Below, piece by piece: positions 8,771 to 16,731 of a DNA stretch of 64,000 bases. The position numbers were made by a program, and so were the translations under genes. Position 1 is the stretch's first letter. Each line of letters opens with the position of its first letter. This DNA comes from Ruminococcus sp. (GTDB lineage: Bacteria > Bacillota > Clostridia > Oscillospirales > Ruminococcaceae), in the NCBI GenBank assembly GCA_017525915.1, contig JAFXSC010000011.1, forward strand, positions 1-64,000. Direction: 5' to 3'. Below the pieces are notes generated by a model. The model was not told the DNA's origin, made no database searches, and saw nothing but the letters and a program-made list of their open reading frames with translations.

Positions 8771-9196
8771 ATGAGAGGACGTGCTATTATTCCTGCATCT
8801 GAGATAACTGATGTAAGGCATAAAATCAAAGTGATAAATCCGGATTATACGGTAATTAGCAATATTTATATTAATAATGACAAAGCATACATTGTATATC
8901 CGCCTTATGAAGATGAAGCAAGATTTATCGAAGCAATATGCCGGTTTGCTGCGTTCTATGAACTTGATACCTTTTACTATATCGACAGTACTGGTGACAA
9001 GTGGAGAGTTGACAATAATGGCAATAGGATCGCTTGTCCTGAGCTTGTTATTAATGAGGAAAATGCAGATGTTATGGGACATATCCCTGCAATGCTTTAC
9101 GGCTGGCTGGTGTATAAACGCTATCCGGAGCTTATGAAAATAAGGGACGTTGAGTCTGGGCAGAAAAAATTAAATGATTCCGGACAGCAGATATGA
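8771..9196 (+). CDS. Uncharacterised protein upstream of hen1
   Basis: 141 aa, soluble, mixed alpha/beta. No family recognised. The N-terminus contains RAIIPASEITDVRHKIKVINPDYTVI and the middle YELDTFYYIDSTGDKWRVDNNG. ATG 8771 follows GAAGAGGAG. It precedes hen1 by 35 bp, and a second TGTACA-type promoter for hen1 overlaps its stop, so it is expressed with the RNA-repair genes. Confidence 0.75.
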   Translation: MRGRAIIPASEITDVRHKIKVINPDYTVISNIYINNDKAYIVYPPYEDEARFIEAICRFAAFYELDTFYYIDSTGDKWRVDNNGNRIACPELVINEENADVMGHIPAMLYGWLVYKRYPELMKIRDVESGQKKLNDSGQQI

Positions 9197-9213
9197 TAGA
9201 ATGAAATCAGAAA
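9181..9213 (+). promoter_or_regulatory. TGTACA-type promoter for hen1-pnkp
   Basis: CGGACA at 9181-9186, 10 nt, TAGAAT at 9197-9202, 5 nt, CAGAAA at 9208-9213. The box is degenerate, but the spacing and CAGAAA are exact. It overlaps the 8771 stop codon. Confidence 0.55.
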
Positions 9214-9231
9214 AGAACAGGGAGTGATAAT

Positions 9232-10581
9232 ATGCTTATTACGATCACATATGAGGGCAAAAATACACAGGAGCTTGGTTATCTTCTCCATAAAAATCCG
9301 AACTCTGCTCAGGAATTCGAGCTTACGTTCGGCAAAGCCTATGTTTTCTATCCGGAGGTAACAAATAAACGCACTACTGCCGCATTGGTCCTTGACATTA
9401 ACTCTGTTGATCTTGCAAAGGGTAAAGAAAATTCACCGAACACAGGACTTTTCACATATGTCAATGACCGCCCGTATACCTGCAACTCCTTTATGAGCGT
9501 TGCACTTAATCGTGTTTTCGGAACTGCAATGAAGGGCAGATGTGACAAGAAACAGGAGCTTGCAGATACACCTATTGACCTTACGGCAGCTGTATATATG
9601 CTTCGCTGCGAGAGTGATGAAGATGCTCGGAATATCTTTGAGCCGCTTGGATATGAAGTGAACATTGAGAGGGGAATGCTTGATGAAAGATTCCATGAGT
9701 GGGGCAAAAGCCCGTATATAAATATAACGCTGAAAGGCAAAGTCAGACTTGCTGAACTGCTCAATCACCTATATGTGCTGATACCGTTTTTTGACGGAAA
9801 CAAGCACTATTACATAGATGATTCTGAGGTTGAGAAGCTTCTCAGTCACGGCGGTGAGTGGCTGAAGAATCACCCTTACCGTGAGACTATCGTAAGAGGA
9901 TATTTCAACAATATTCATAGTATTACGAAGTCAGCGCTTACACAGCTTGCAGATGATGAGGACTCTGAAAATGATTCACCGAAGCATAAGAGACTTGATA
10001 CAGAGCGCATTGATACCGTGGCACAGGTTGTGCTTGACAGTGGTGCCAAAACTGTACTTGATCTCGGCTGCGGTGAGGGAAAATATGCTGCAAGACTTGC
10101 AGCCGAGCCTCAGATAGTTCGCATTACAGAAGCCGACGTTGCAGTCAAGATACTTGGAGCTGCCAAAGCAAGAGTTGAAAAGCTGCCGCAGTTTCAGCGG
10201 GATAAGGTGGACTTCATACAGGCATCCGCACTGTGCCGTGACAGGCGGTTTGAGAGCTATGACTGCTGCCTGCTTATTGAAGTCATCGAGCATATTGACG
10301 AGGAGAGACTGCCGGTTCTGGAGCGTGTATTGTTTGAATTTGCACATCCGAAGACGGTCATAGTTACAACCCCGAACGCTGAGTACAACAGCAATTATCA
10401 GTTCCTGCCGGACGGAGAGCTTCGCCACGATGACCACAGATTTGAGTGGAACAGGGAGAAGTTCAGCAAGTGGGCTGAGAGCGTATGCGAAAAATACGGT
10501 TACAAGGTTAAAATAACAGGCATTGGAAACGAGGACGGAAATTTAGGCGCACCAACGCAGATGGGAGTGTTTGAGTTATGA
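9232..10581 (+). CDS. hen1: Hen1 RNA 3'-terminal 2'-O-methyltransferase
   Basis: 449 aa. In the known bacterial Pnkp/Hen1 system, Hen1 methylates the 2'-OH at the cleavage site before ligation, so the repaired RNA resists a second cut. The N-terminal half (1-240) matches the bacterial-specific domain that activates the Pnkp ligase (start MLITITYEGKNTQELGYLLHKNP). The methyltransferase domain has the SAM motif VLDLGCGEGKYA near residue 275, the metal-binding EVIEH near 349, and DHRFEW near 400. It overlaps pnkp by 4 nt (ATGA), the usual coupled arrangement. RBS CAGGGAGTGATAAT precedes ATG 9232. Length is normal. Confidence 0.95.
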   Translation: MLITITYEGKNTQELGYLLHKNPNSAQEFELTFGKAYVFYPEVTNKRTTAALVLDINSVDLAKGKENSPNTGLFTYVNDRPYTCNSFMSVALNRVFGTAMKGRCDKKQELADTPIDLTAAVYMLRCESDEDARNIFEPLGYEVNIERGMLDERFHEWGKSPYINITLKGKVRLAELLNHLYVLIPFFDGNKHYYIDDSEVEKLLSHGGEWLKNHPYRETIVRGYFNNIHSITKSALTQLADDEDSENDSPKHKRLDTERIDTVAQVVLDSGAKTVLDLGCGEGKYAARLAAEPQIVRITEADVAVKILGAAKARVEKLPQFQRDKVDFIQASALCRDRRFESYDCCLLIEVIEHIDEERLPVLERVLFEFAHPKTVIVTTPNAEYNSNYQFLPDGELRHDDHRFEWNREKFSKWAESVCEKYGYKVKITGIGNEDGNLGAPTQMGVFEL

Positions 10582-13118
10582 GGATTGAGATACCACAGCT
10601 TGCACTGATTACTCTTGTAGGAGCATCTGCAAGCGGAAAGACTACATTTGCACACAAGTATTTCAAGGACACAGAGGTGCTTTCTTCTGATTTTTTCAGA
10701 GGAATGATAGGTGATGACGAGAATGATCAGTCCGTCACCAATGAGGCATTCGAGCTGCTCTTCAAGGCTGCTGATATGCGCCTTACACTCGGCAGATCCG
10801 CCGTTATTGATGCCACCAATTTACAGAAGAATCCCCGCAAAAATATTCTTGATCTTGCTAAGAAGCAGAATGTTCACGCCGTTGCAATCGTGCTTGATAT
10901 ACCGCTGAAAACTCTCATTGAGCGCAATGCTCAGCGTGGTGACAGGGAGTGTTCGGAGGGCGTTCTCCGCCGCCACTGTGAGCAGCTCCACTCAAGTATA
11001 AGGATATTGAAAAAAGAGGGCTTCCGCTATGTTTATGTAGTAAGCGAGAATGATATTGATAATGTTGAGATAGTGCGCACTAAGCTCTGGAATGACAAGC
11101 GTGAGGAGAGCGGTCCTTTTGATATTATCGGCGACGTTCACGGCTGTTTTGATGAGCTTGCAGAGCTTCTTGACAGGCTTGGCTACATGAAGAATGATGA
11201 GGGCATCTATGCTCATCCGGAGGGCAGAAAAGCCGTATTTTTAGGCGATCTCTGTGACAGGGGCAACAGAAATACCGATGTGCTGAAAGCAGTTATGTCT
11301 ATGGTGAAAAGCGGAAATGCAATAGCAGTACCCGGGAACCACGATGTTAAGCTTGTAAAGTATCTGCTTGGAAAGAACGTAAGGACTGAAAACGGACTTG
11401 ATACGACGATCGCTGAAATTGATAATGAGACACCTGAGTTCAGGAAGGAAGTATGCGATTTTCTTGACGGACTTGTGAGCCATTACGTTTTCGATGAGGG
11501 CAGGCTTGTTGTGTCTCACGCTGGAATAAAGCCGGAGTATATCGGCAGGGCATCTGCTGCTGTCCGTGACTTCTGTATATTCGGCGATGTGGACGGAAGA
11601 GTAGAAGAGGACGGTATGCCTGTTCGTAAGGACTGGGCTGCCGATTACCGTGGAAAAGCTGTGATCGTGTACGGTCACACACCGGTAGGGGAGGTGAGGA
11701 ACCGCAATAACACCTATTGTATCGACACTGGCTGCGTATTTGGCGGAATTCTTACCGCTCTGCGCTATCCTGAGATGACAACGGTGAGCGTTGCAGCAAA
11801 GGAGGTTTATAGCGAGCCAGCAAGACCGTTTGCAGTAAGTGATACTGCGGACGATATACCTGTAGCAGAGGAGCTGCTGGGAAAGCTCCGTATTGAGACT
11901 GAGCTTATCCCGTCCATAACTGTTCAGGAGGAGAATACTGCCGCTGCGTTTGAGGTGATGTCCAGATTTTCGGCTGATCCTCGCTGGCTGATATATCTCC
12001 CGCCCACAATGTCTCCCTGCGAGACAAGTGAAGAGCCGGATTACCTTGAGTATCCGACTGAAGCGTTTGCGTACTACCGGAAAAACGGCATCAGAAATGT
12101 TGTCTGCGAGAAGAAGCATATGGGTTCAAGGGCAGTTGTGGTGCTGTGCAGGAATGCAGAGACAGCGAAGAAGCGTTTCAGAGTTGATGATGGCAGCCGT
12201 GGTATGATATATACCCGTACCGGAAGAAGATTTTTCGATGACAGGAACACTGAGAATGCGCTGCTTGACCGCCTTGATAAAGTGCTTGACAAGAGCGGTT
12301 TCTGGAACGATTTTGATACGGACTGGGTTTGCCTTGATGCTGAACTGATGCCGTGGAGCGAGAAGGCTCAGGTACTTATAAAGGAGCAGTATGCTGCTAC
12401 CGGACACGCCGCTGTTCACAGCCTTGATACAGTGATGAAAGAGCTGTTTAAGGCTTATGAAAGGGATAAGGATGCCAATACCGAGCATTCGGTAAGCACC
12501 GAGACACTTGTGTATAAATACGGTTCCAAGCAGCGAGCAGCCGAGGGCTTTTACAAGGCTTACGGTAATTACTGCTGGAAGGTCACAAGCGTTGACGATA
12601 TACGCATAGCGCCGTTCCATATACTTGCCTGCGAGGGAAGTGTATTTACTGACAAGCCGCACAAATGGCATATGGACAATATTGAGAAATACATCACCGG
12701 CATTGACAACATCTTTATGATGACAGAGCATATTTACGTTGACACCGAGGACTATGAAAGCGTCACAGCCGGAATAAACTGGTGGAAAGGACTTACCGGA
12801 AAAGGCGGCGAGGGAATGGTCGTAAAGCCGGAATTCTATACCGCTTTCAACGGAAAGAAGCTGCTCCAGCCGGCAGTGAAGTGCCGAGGACGTGAGTACC
12901 TGCGTATTATTTATGGAGCTGAGTATCTCAGCAGGGAGAACCTGCCGAGACTGAAAAAGCGTTCGCTGAAACGCAAGCGTGATCTTGCGCTGAAAGAGTT
13001 CGCACTGGGAGTTGAGGGACTGAAAAGATTCGTAAAAAATGAGCCGCTTTACCGCATAAACCAGTGTGCATTCGGTGTTCTCGCAATGGAGAGCGAGCCT
13101 ACCGATCCGAGATTATGA
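10578..13118 (+). CDS. pnkp: Pnkp polynucleotide kinase-phosphatase-ligase
   Basis: 846 aa, close to the roughly 870 aa of the clostridial enzyme. Three domains are visible. The 5' kinase has Walker A GASASGKT at residues 15-22. The metallophosphatase for 2',3'-cyclic ends has GDVHG (185-189), GDLCDRG (about 223), GNHD (about 253) and YGHTP (about 365). The C-terminal nonclassical ligase has the adenylated lysine in KHMGSR (Lys513). Together with Hen1 it heals and seals RNA cut by ribotoxins. Translation is coupled to hen1 by a 4-nt overlap. All catalytic motifs look intact. Confidence 0.96.
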   Translation: MRIEIPQLALITLVGASASGKTTFAHKYFKDTEVLSSDFFRGMIGDDENDQSVTNEAFELLFKAADMRLTLGRSAVIDATNLQKNPRKNILDLAKKQNVHAVAIVLDIPLKTLIERNAQRGDRECSEGVLRRHCEQLHSSIRILKKEGFRYVYVVSENDIDNVEIVRTKLWNDKREESGPFDIIGDVHGCFDELAELLDRLGYMKNDEGIYAHPEGRKAVFLGDLCDRGNRNTDVLKAVMSMVKSGNAIAVPGNHDVKLVKYLLGKNVRTENGLDTTIAEIDNETPEFRKEVCDFLDGLVSHYVFDEGRLVVSHAGIKPEYIGRASAAVRDFCIFGDVDGRVEEDGMPVRKDWAADYRGKAVIVYGHTPVGEVRNRNNTYCIDTGCVFGGILTALRYPEMTTVSVAAKEVYSEPARPFAVSDTADDIPVAEELLGKLRIETELIPSITVQEENTAAAFEVMSRFSADPRWLIYLPPTMSPCETSEEPDYLEYPTEAFAYYRKNGIRNVVCEKKHMGSRAVVVLCRNAETAKKRFRVDDGSRGMIYTRTGRRFFDDRNTENALLDRLDKVLDKSGFWNDFDTDWVCLDAELMPWSEKAQVLIKEQYAATGHAAVHSLDTVMKELFKAYERDKDANTEHSVSTETLVYKYGSKQRAAEGFYKAYGNYCWKVTSVDDIRIAPFHILACEGSVFTDKPHKWHMDNIEKYITGIDNIFMMTEHIYVDTEDYESVTAGINWWKGLTGKGGEGMVVKPEFYTAFNGKKLLQPAVKCRGREYLRIIYGAEYLSRENLPRLKKRSLKRKRDLALKEFALGVEGLKRFVKNEPLYRINQCAFGVLAMESEPTDPRL

Positions 13119-13123
13119 TAATT

Positions 13124-13150
13124 GCCGCACTTCCGTGCGGCATTATTTTT
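13124..13150 (+). terminator. Terminator of the hen1-pnkp operon
   Basis: GCCGCAC, loop TTCC, GTGCGGC, then ATTATTTTTT. Confidence 0.85.
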
Positions 13151-13170
13151 TATCTCACACTTTCTGGTTG

Positions 13171-13215
13171 TGCACATTTATCTGGACATAAGATGTGCTA
13201 TTATATATACAGAAA
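13171..13215 (+). promoter_or_regulatory. TGTACA-box promoter for the AAA+ operon
   Basis: TGCACA at 13171-13176, TGGACA at 13183-13188 (12 bp later), 10 nt, TATTAT at 13199-13204, 5 nt, CAGAAA at 13210-13215. There is no -35 hexamer (ATTTAT at that position). Confidence 0.75.
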
Positions 13216-13227
13216 GAGGTGAACGGT

Positions 13228-15210
13228 ATGAGATATTTTGAGTGTAAGGCAGCTATGAAAAAGGAACTTAAAACACGTTCTGACGCTTGGAGCGATGTTT
13301 GCAACGAGGTAGGCAATATCTGTCAGGAATACTGTGACAGAAACGAGGACAGGTTCAGTATGTTTGTAACAAGTCTCAGATGCAAGAACTGCACTTTTAT
13401 CATCGGCGGAAACGGAAGCGATAAGGCTTTCAGCAGCGAGTGTGAGGCTATCTGGAAGTCCTTCGGAATTAATGGAAATATCGAGAGCATTACCGAAATA
13501 TCGGCTGAGAAGGTGCTTCGTGACATAAGGAACTGCCGTGACGTTGACAAGCCTGATGATATAGACGATCTTATGAAGGTCGACAGATTAAGATATATGG
13601 CACTTGATGAGCATATTGTCGAGCCGGACAAGCTTCCTGACCTTGCAGATTATGCTGATTTCAGAAGTATGCCGGAGCTTCGTGAGGAAGCAAAGCGGAT
13701 AGATGCCTGCACTTGTGACAGCTTTATGGGACACCCTGTTCACTACCTTTTTGAGGAGAACAATACTGAGAGTATGCGTAAAACTGCGTATATCCTTGTC
13801 GGAAAGCTCATGAAGGCAAACCGGCTTGTGTCCGGAAGAACTGCATTTATTTCTGAGAAGATGATACTTGATTCCAGAGGGGACATTATTGACGCTATAT
13901 ATGCAAATCTCAAAGGCGGAACGGTTATAGCATCTGTTAATACCGCACGATCTGACGGAGAATATGCTGACGCATCTGAGGAAGTGATCAAGGATATCTG
14001 CAAACACGCAAGAAAATACAGAAACGATATTCTTACCATTTTTCACATAAGCCACAATGACAGAATGGCAGAAAATACAATTGCATCTTATGTTAAGGAC
14101 GATCTTATGCTCGTCAGACTGAGAGAAACGGCAGTTGGCAGAGCTGAATGTGCAGACTATCTGGGAAAGCTTGCGGCTGAAAAGGATATCCATAATATCG
14201 GAGATATGCTGGACAAGCTTGATCCGGAAGTTGATACATATTATATCAGTGAGCTTGACAATATTTTTGAGGATTACTACGCAGAATACCTTAGAAACAA
14301 GCTGTATCCTGCGTATTTAGGATGTGAAAAGTTAGAGGCAAAACGGACAGAAGCTGAAACTGACGGAAAAGCTGCAAGTGAGCTTGCTGAGATGATAGGA
14401 CTTACAAGTGTAAAGGACGTGATAAACAGATCAGTGAATTTCTTTAAGCTCCAGCAGGTGTATAAAGAGCGTGATATTGTTATGGATAATCCTGCAAGAA
14501 GTATGATTTTTACAGGCAATCCCGGTACTGCAAAGACCACAGTTGCAAGACTTACGTCAAAGATATTCCGTGATAACGGACTGCTTGAAAACGGCAGGCT
14601 CATTGAAGTCGGACGTGCTGATCTTGTAGGACAGTATGTCGGTTGGACAGCTCCGACTATTAAGAAAGCATTCAAAAAAGCCAAAGGCTCTATACTGTTC
14701 ATTGATGAGGCTTATTCTCTTGTTGATGACAGGAACGGCAGCTTTGGCGATGAAGCAATAAATACAATAGTTCAGGAAATGGAGAACCACAGAGATGATA
14801 CCATAGTCATCTTTGCAGGCTATCCAAAGGAAATGGGACAGTTCCTTGAAAAGAATCCGGGACTGAGAAGCCGAATTGCGTTTCACGTTGACTTCCCTGA
14901 TTACAGCGAAAGTGAACTTATGGACATACTGAAACTTATGGCGAAAAACAAGAATCTGAAGCTTTCAAAGAAGGCTGCTGAAAAGGCACAGGAGATATTC
15001 AGAGAAGCGGTCAAGCTCCATGATTTCGGCAACGGACGATTTGTGAGAAATCTCCTTGAAAATGCAACTATGGGAATGGCACAGCGCCTTGCAAAGAAGA
15101 ACCTTAACAAACTGACAGACAAGCAGCTCACTACACTGGAGGCAGACGATTTCGTTATGCCGGTAATGACTACTAAGAAAGAAAAGAATGATCACCGGAT
15201 AGGATTTTAG
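13228..15210 (+). CDS. AAA+ ATPase, CbbX/SpoVK-like, with long N-terminal region
   Basis: 660 aa. The C-terminal third is a CbbX/SpoVK-type AAA+ module: Walker A TGNPGTAKTT near residue 430, with Ala where Gly is usual, Walker B ILFIDEAYSL near 488, and an arginine-finger region NPGLRSR near 550. The first 370 residues are helical, contain several cysteines, and match nothing I recognise. ATG 13228 is chosen because AAAGAGGTGA is well placed and the -10 box lies at 13199-13204, so the earlier in-frame start is excluded. A small gene follows after 11 nt. A remodelling role is likely by family; the client is unknown. Confidence 0.88.
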   Translation: MRYFECKAAMKKELKTRSDAWSDVCNEVGNICQEYCDRNEDRFSMFVTSLRCKNCTFIIGGNGSDKAFSSECEAIWKSFGINGNIESITEISAEKVLRDIRNCRDVDKPDDIDDLMKVDRLRYMALDEHIVEPDKLPDLADYADFRSMPELREEAKRIDACTCDSFMGHPVHYLFEENNTESMRKTAYILVGKLMKANRLVSGRTAFISEKMILDSRGDIIDAIYANLKGGTVIASVNTARSDGEYADASEEVIKDICKHARKYRNDILTIFHISHNDRMAENTIASYVKDDLMLVRLRETAVGRAECADYLGKLAAEKDIHNIGDMLDKLDPEVDTYYISELDNIFEDYYAEYLRNKLYPAYLGCEKLEAKRTEAETDGKAASELAEMIGLTSVKDVINRSVNFFKLQQVYKERDIVMDNPARSMIFTGNPGTAKTTVARLTSKIFRDNGLLENGRLIEVGRADLVGQYVGWTAPTIKKAFKKAKGSILFIDEAYSLVDDRNGSFGDEAINTIVQEMENHRDDTIVIFAGYPKEMGQFLEKNPGLRSRIAFHVDFPDYSESELMDILKLMAKNKNLKLSKKAAEKAQEIFREAVKLHDFGNGRFVRNLLENATMGMAQRLAKKNLNKLTDKQLTTLEADDFVMPVMTTKKEKNDHRIGF

Positions 15211-15221
15211 GAGGCGATAGT

Positions 15222-15431
15222 ATGAGCAAAAAGAAACAGCTTAACAGGGAAGTGTTTAAAAGATGCTTTGCAGACTATAAGTATGATTCTGACTATGATC
15301 CGAATAATGAGTACCTCATTGACAGCGCTATTGACCGCTGCAATATTTATGGTACGAACTACCCTAACCATGATAAGAATGATTACAGCAAGCCGACAGG
15401 GGAGCATAAAGATAAGGACTGTCCTCAGTGA
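15222..15431 (+). CDS. Small acidic/basic hypothetical protein
   Basis: 69 aa, highly charged, Asp/Lys/Tyr rich (DYKYDSDYDPNNEYL). RBS AGGAGGCGATAGT is well placed, and the gene is 11 bp after the AAA+ gene, so the two form an operon. A terminator hairpin overlaps its stop. No family recognised. Confidence 0.7.
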   Translation: MSKKKQLNREVFKRCFADYKYDSDYDPNNEYLIDSAIDRCNIYGTNYPNHDKNDYSKPTGEHKDKDCPQ

Positions 15432-15446
15432 GGGCAGTCTTTTAGT
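15418..15446 (+). terminator. Terminator after the AAA+ operon
   Basis: GACTGTCCTC pairs with GAGGGCAGTC (one G-U pair) across a 3-nt loop, then TTTT. Confidence 0.7.
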
Positions 15447-15453
15447 ATAGGTC

Positions 15454-15482
15454 TTGCTAAATTGTCCAAAAAATGATATAAT
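15454..15482 (+). promoter_or_regulatory. Promoter of the HAD phosphatase gene
   Basis: TATAAT at 15477-15482 with TTGCTA 17 bp upstream (15454-15459). A TGTCCA at 15463-15468 lies 8 nt, not 10, from the -10 box, so I do not count it as a member of the shared promoter class. Confidence 0.5.
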
Positions 15483-15515
15483 AACATAAACCGTATTTTT
15501 TAAGGGGTGGAAGTT

Positions 15516-16694
15516 ATGGTAATTGAAAGAAAAACTAAAGAGGACAAGCCTGTACTGGCTATTTGCTACGATTTCGATAAGACACTGTCTCCTGACGATA
15601 TGCAGGCGCAGGGCTACATACAAGCAGTGTATGACGGCGATATACCGTCATTCTGGAAGGAAACAGATGAACTTGCAGAAGCCAATGAAATGGATTCCAA
15701 CCTGGCATATATGTACAAAATGGTGAACGAAGCCCGCGGACGTATTCTGCTGACTAAAAAGAGCCTTGCAGACTATGGCTCTAAGGTAAAGCTGTTTCCG
15801 GGCGTAGAAGAATGGTTCGAGCGTATTCGGAAATATGGCGCAGAGCACGGAGTTATCGTTGAGCACTATATTATTTCCTCCGGTTTGAAGGAAATGATAG
15901 AAGGCACTTCTGTTGCCAAGGCCGGTGCATTTGAGAAGATATATGCAAGTTCATTTATGTTTGACGAAAAAGGCGTACCGATATGGCCGGCGCAGGCAAT
16001 AAACTATACCAACAAAACGCAGTTCCTGTTCCGCATTGAGAAAGGTGTACTTGATGTCAACGATTCCGGTGTAAATGATTATTTCCCGCCGGAGAAGCTA
16101 CGTGTGCCGTTCAGAAATATGGTCTATATAGGTGACAGTGATACGGATATCCCCTGTATGAAGCTTGTCAACACTAACGGCGGTCACTCTATCGGCGTAT
16201 ATAACAACGATACGCTCGACAAGACTAAAGTATATAAAATGCTTCACGACAAGAGAATCAAATACTTCGCTCCTGCCGATTATACTGAGGGCTCAAAGCT
16301 CGATATACTGGTGAAGTCCATAATTGACCGTACTGCTGCTAATGAAGTGCTTGAAAATATCTACTACGACTGTAAGGACGAGCGTGACCAGAATGATACA
16401 AGAAAGCAGGACAACGAGGAAAAGCGCAAAAGACTTGATCTTATAATCTCTCTTAACGGCAGCGGAAACTTCACAACTACGCATACAATAATCCAGAAGC
16501 TTAGTAAGATCGACGACTGGGAGCCTGATGAGATAGATATGCTCCTTGAAATTGCGCTGAATAATCAACAGGTTGGTTTTATTATCAATGATAATGATTT
16601 GAAGTCGTTCTATCAATCTCTTATTCAGAGACTGCCAAAGCCAACAGAGAATTCTGTCAGAATTGAAAAGATGTTCAACGAAAAGCAGGCATAA
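15516..16694 (+). CDS. HAD-superfamily phosphatase
   Basis: 392 aa. HAD motif I is YDFDKTLS (Asp19/Asp21), a threonine/serine motif lies in YIISSGLKEMI, and motif IV is YIGDSDTDIPCM near residue 205. The C-terminal 120 residues are a helical extension not needed for HAD catalysis. ATG 15516 follows AGGGGTGG; the GTG at 15507 lies inside that site. It sits in the RNA-repair block, but its own promoter lacks the exact TGTACA spacing. Substrate unknown; homologues are widespread in gut Firmicutes. Confidence 0.85.
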   Translation: MVIERKTKEDKPVLAICYDFDKTLSPDDMQAQGYIQAVYDGDIPSFWKETDELAEANEMDSNLAYMYKMVNEARGRILLTKKSLADYGSKVKLFPGVEEWFERIRKYGAEHGVIVEHYIISSGLKEMIEGTSVAKAGAFEKIYASSFMFDEKGVPIWPAQAINYTNKTQFLFRIEKGVLDVNDSGVNDYFPPEKLRVPFRNMVYIGDSDTDIPCMKLVNTNGGHSIGVYNNDTLDKTKVYKMLHDKRIKYFAPADYTEGSKLDILVKSIIDRTAANEVLENIYYDCKDERDQNDTRKQDNEEKRKRLDLIISLNGSGNFTTTHTIIQKLSKIDDWEPDEIDMLLEIALNNQQVGFIINDNDLKSFYQSLIQRLPKPTENSVRIEKMFNEKQA

Positions 16695-16698
16695 GAAG

Positions 16699-16730
16699 CC
16701 GCCCTCATATCAAAATGAGGGCGGAACTTT
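16699..16730 (+). terminator. Bidirectional terminator between convergent genes
   Basis: A 10-bp stem, CCGCCCTCAT with ATGAGGGCGG, then AACTTTTTT. It lies between the convergent HAD gene and the 629-aa protein gene. Confidence 0.85.
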
Positions 16731-16731
16731 T

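Noticed and set aside
10992-12731. Several long minus-strand open frames inside pnkp
   Set aside because: They lie antisense to a gene with all expected catalytic motifs, lack ribosome sites, and read as shadow sequence.
15454-15482. HAD gene promoter as another member of the TGTACA class
   Set aside because: TGTCCA lies 8 nt rather than 10 from the -10, CAGAAA is absent, and a usable -35 exists.
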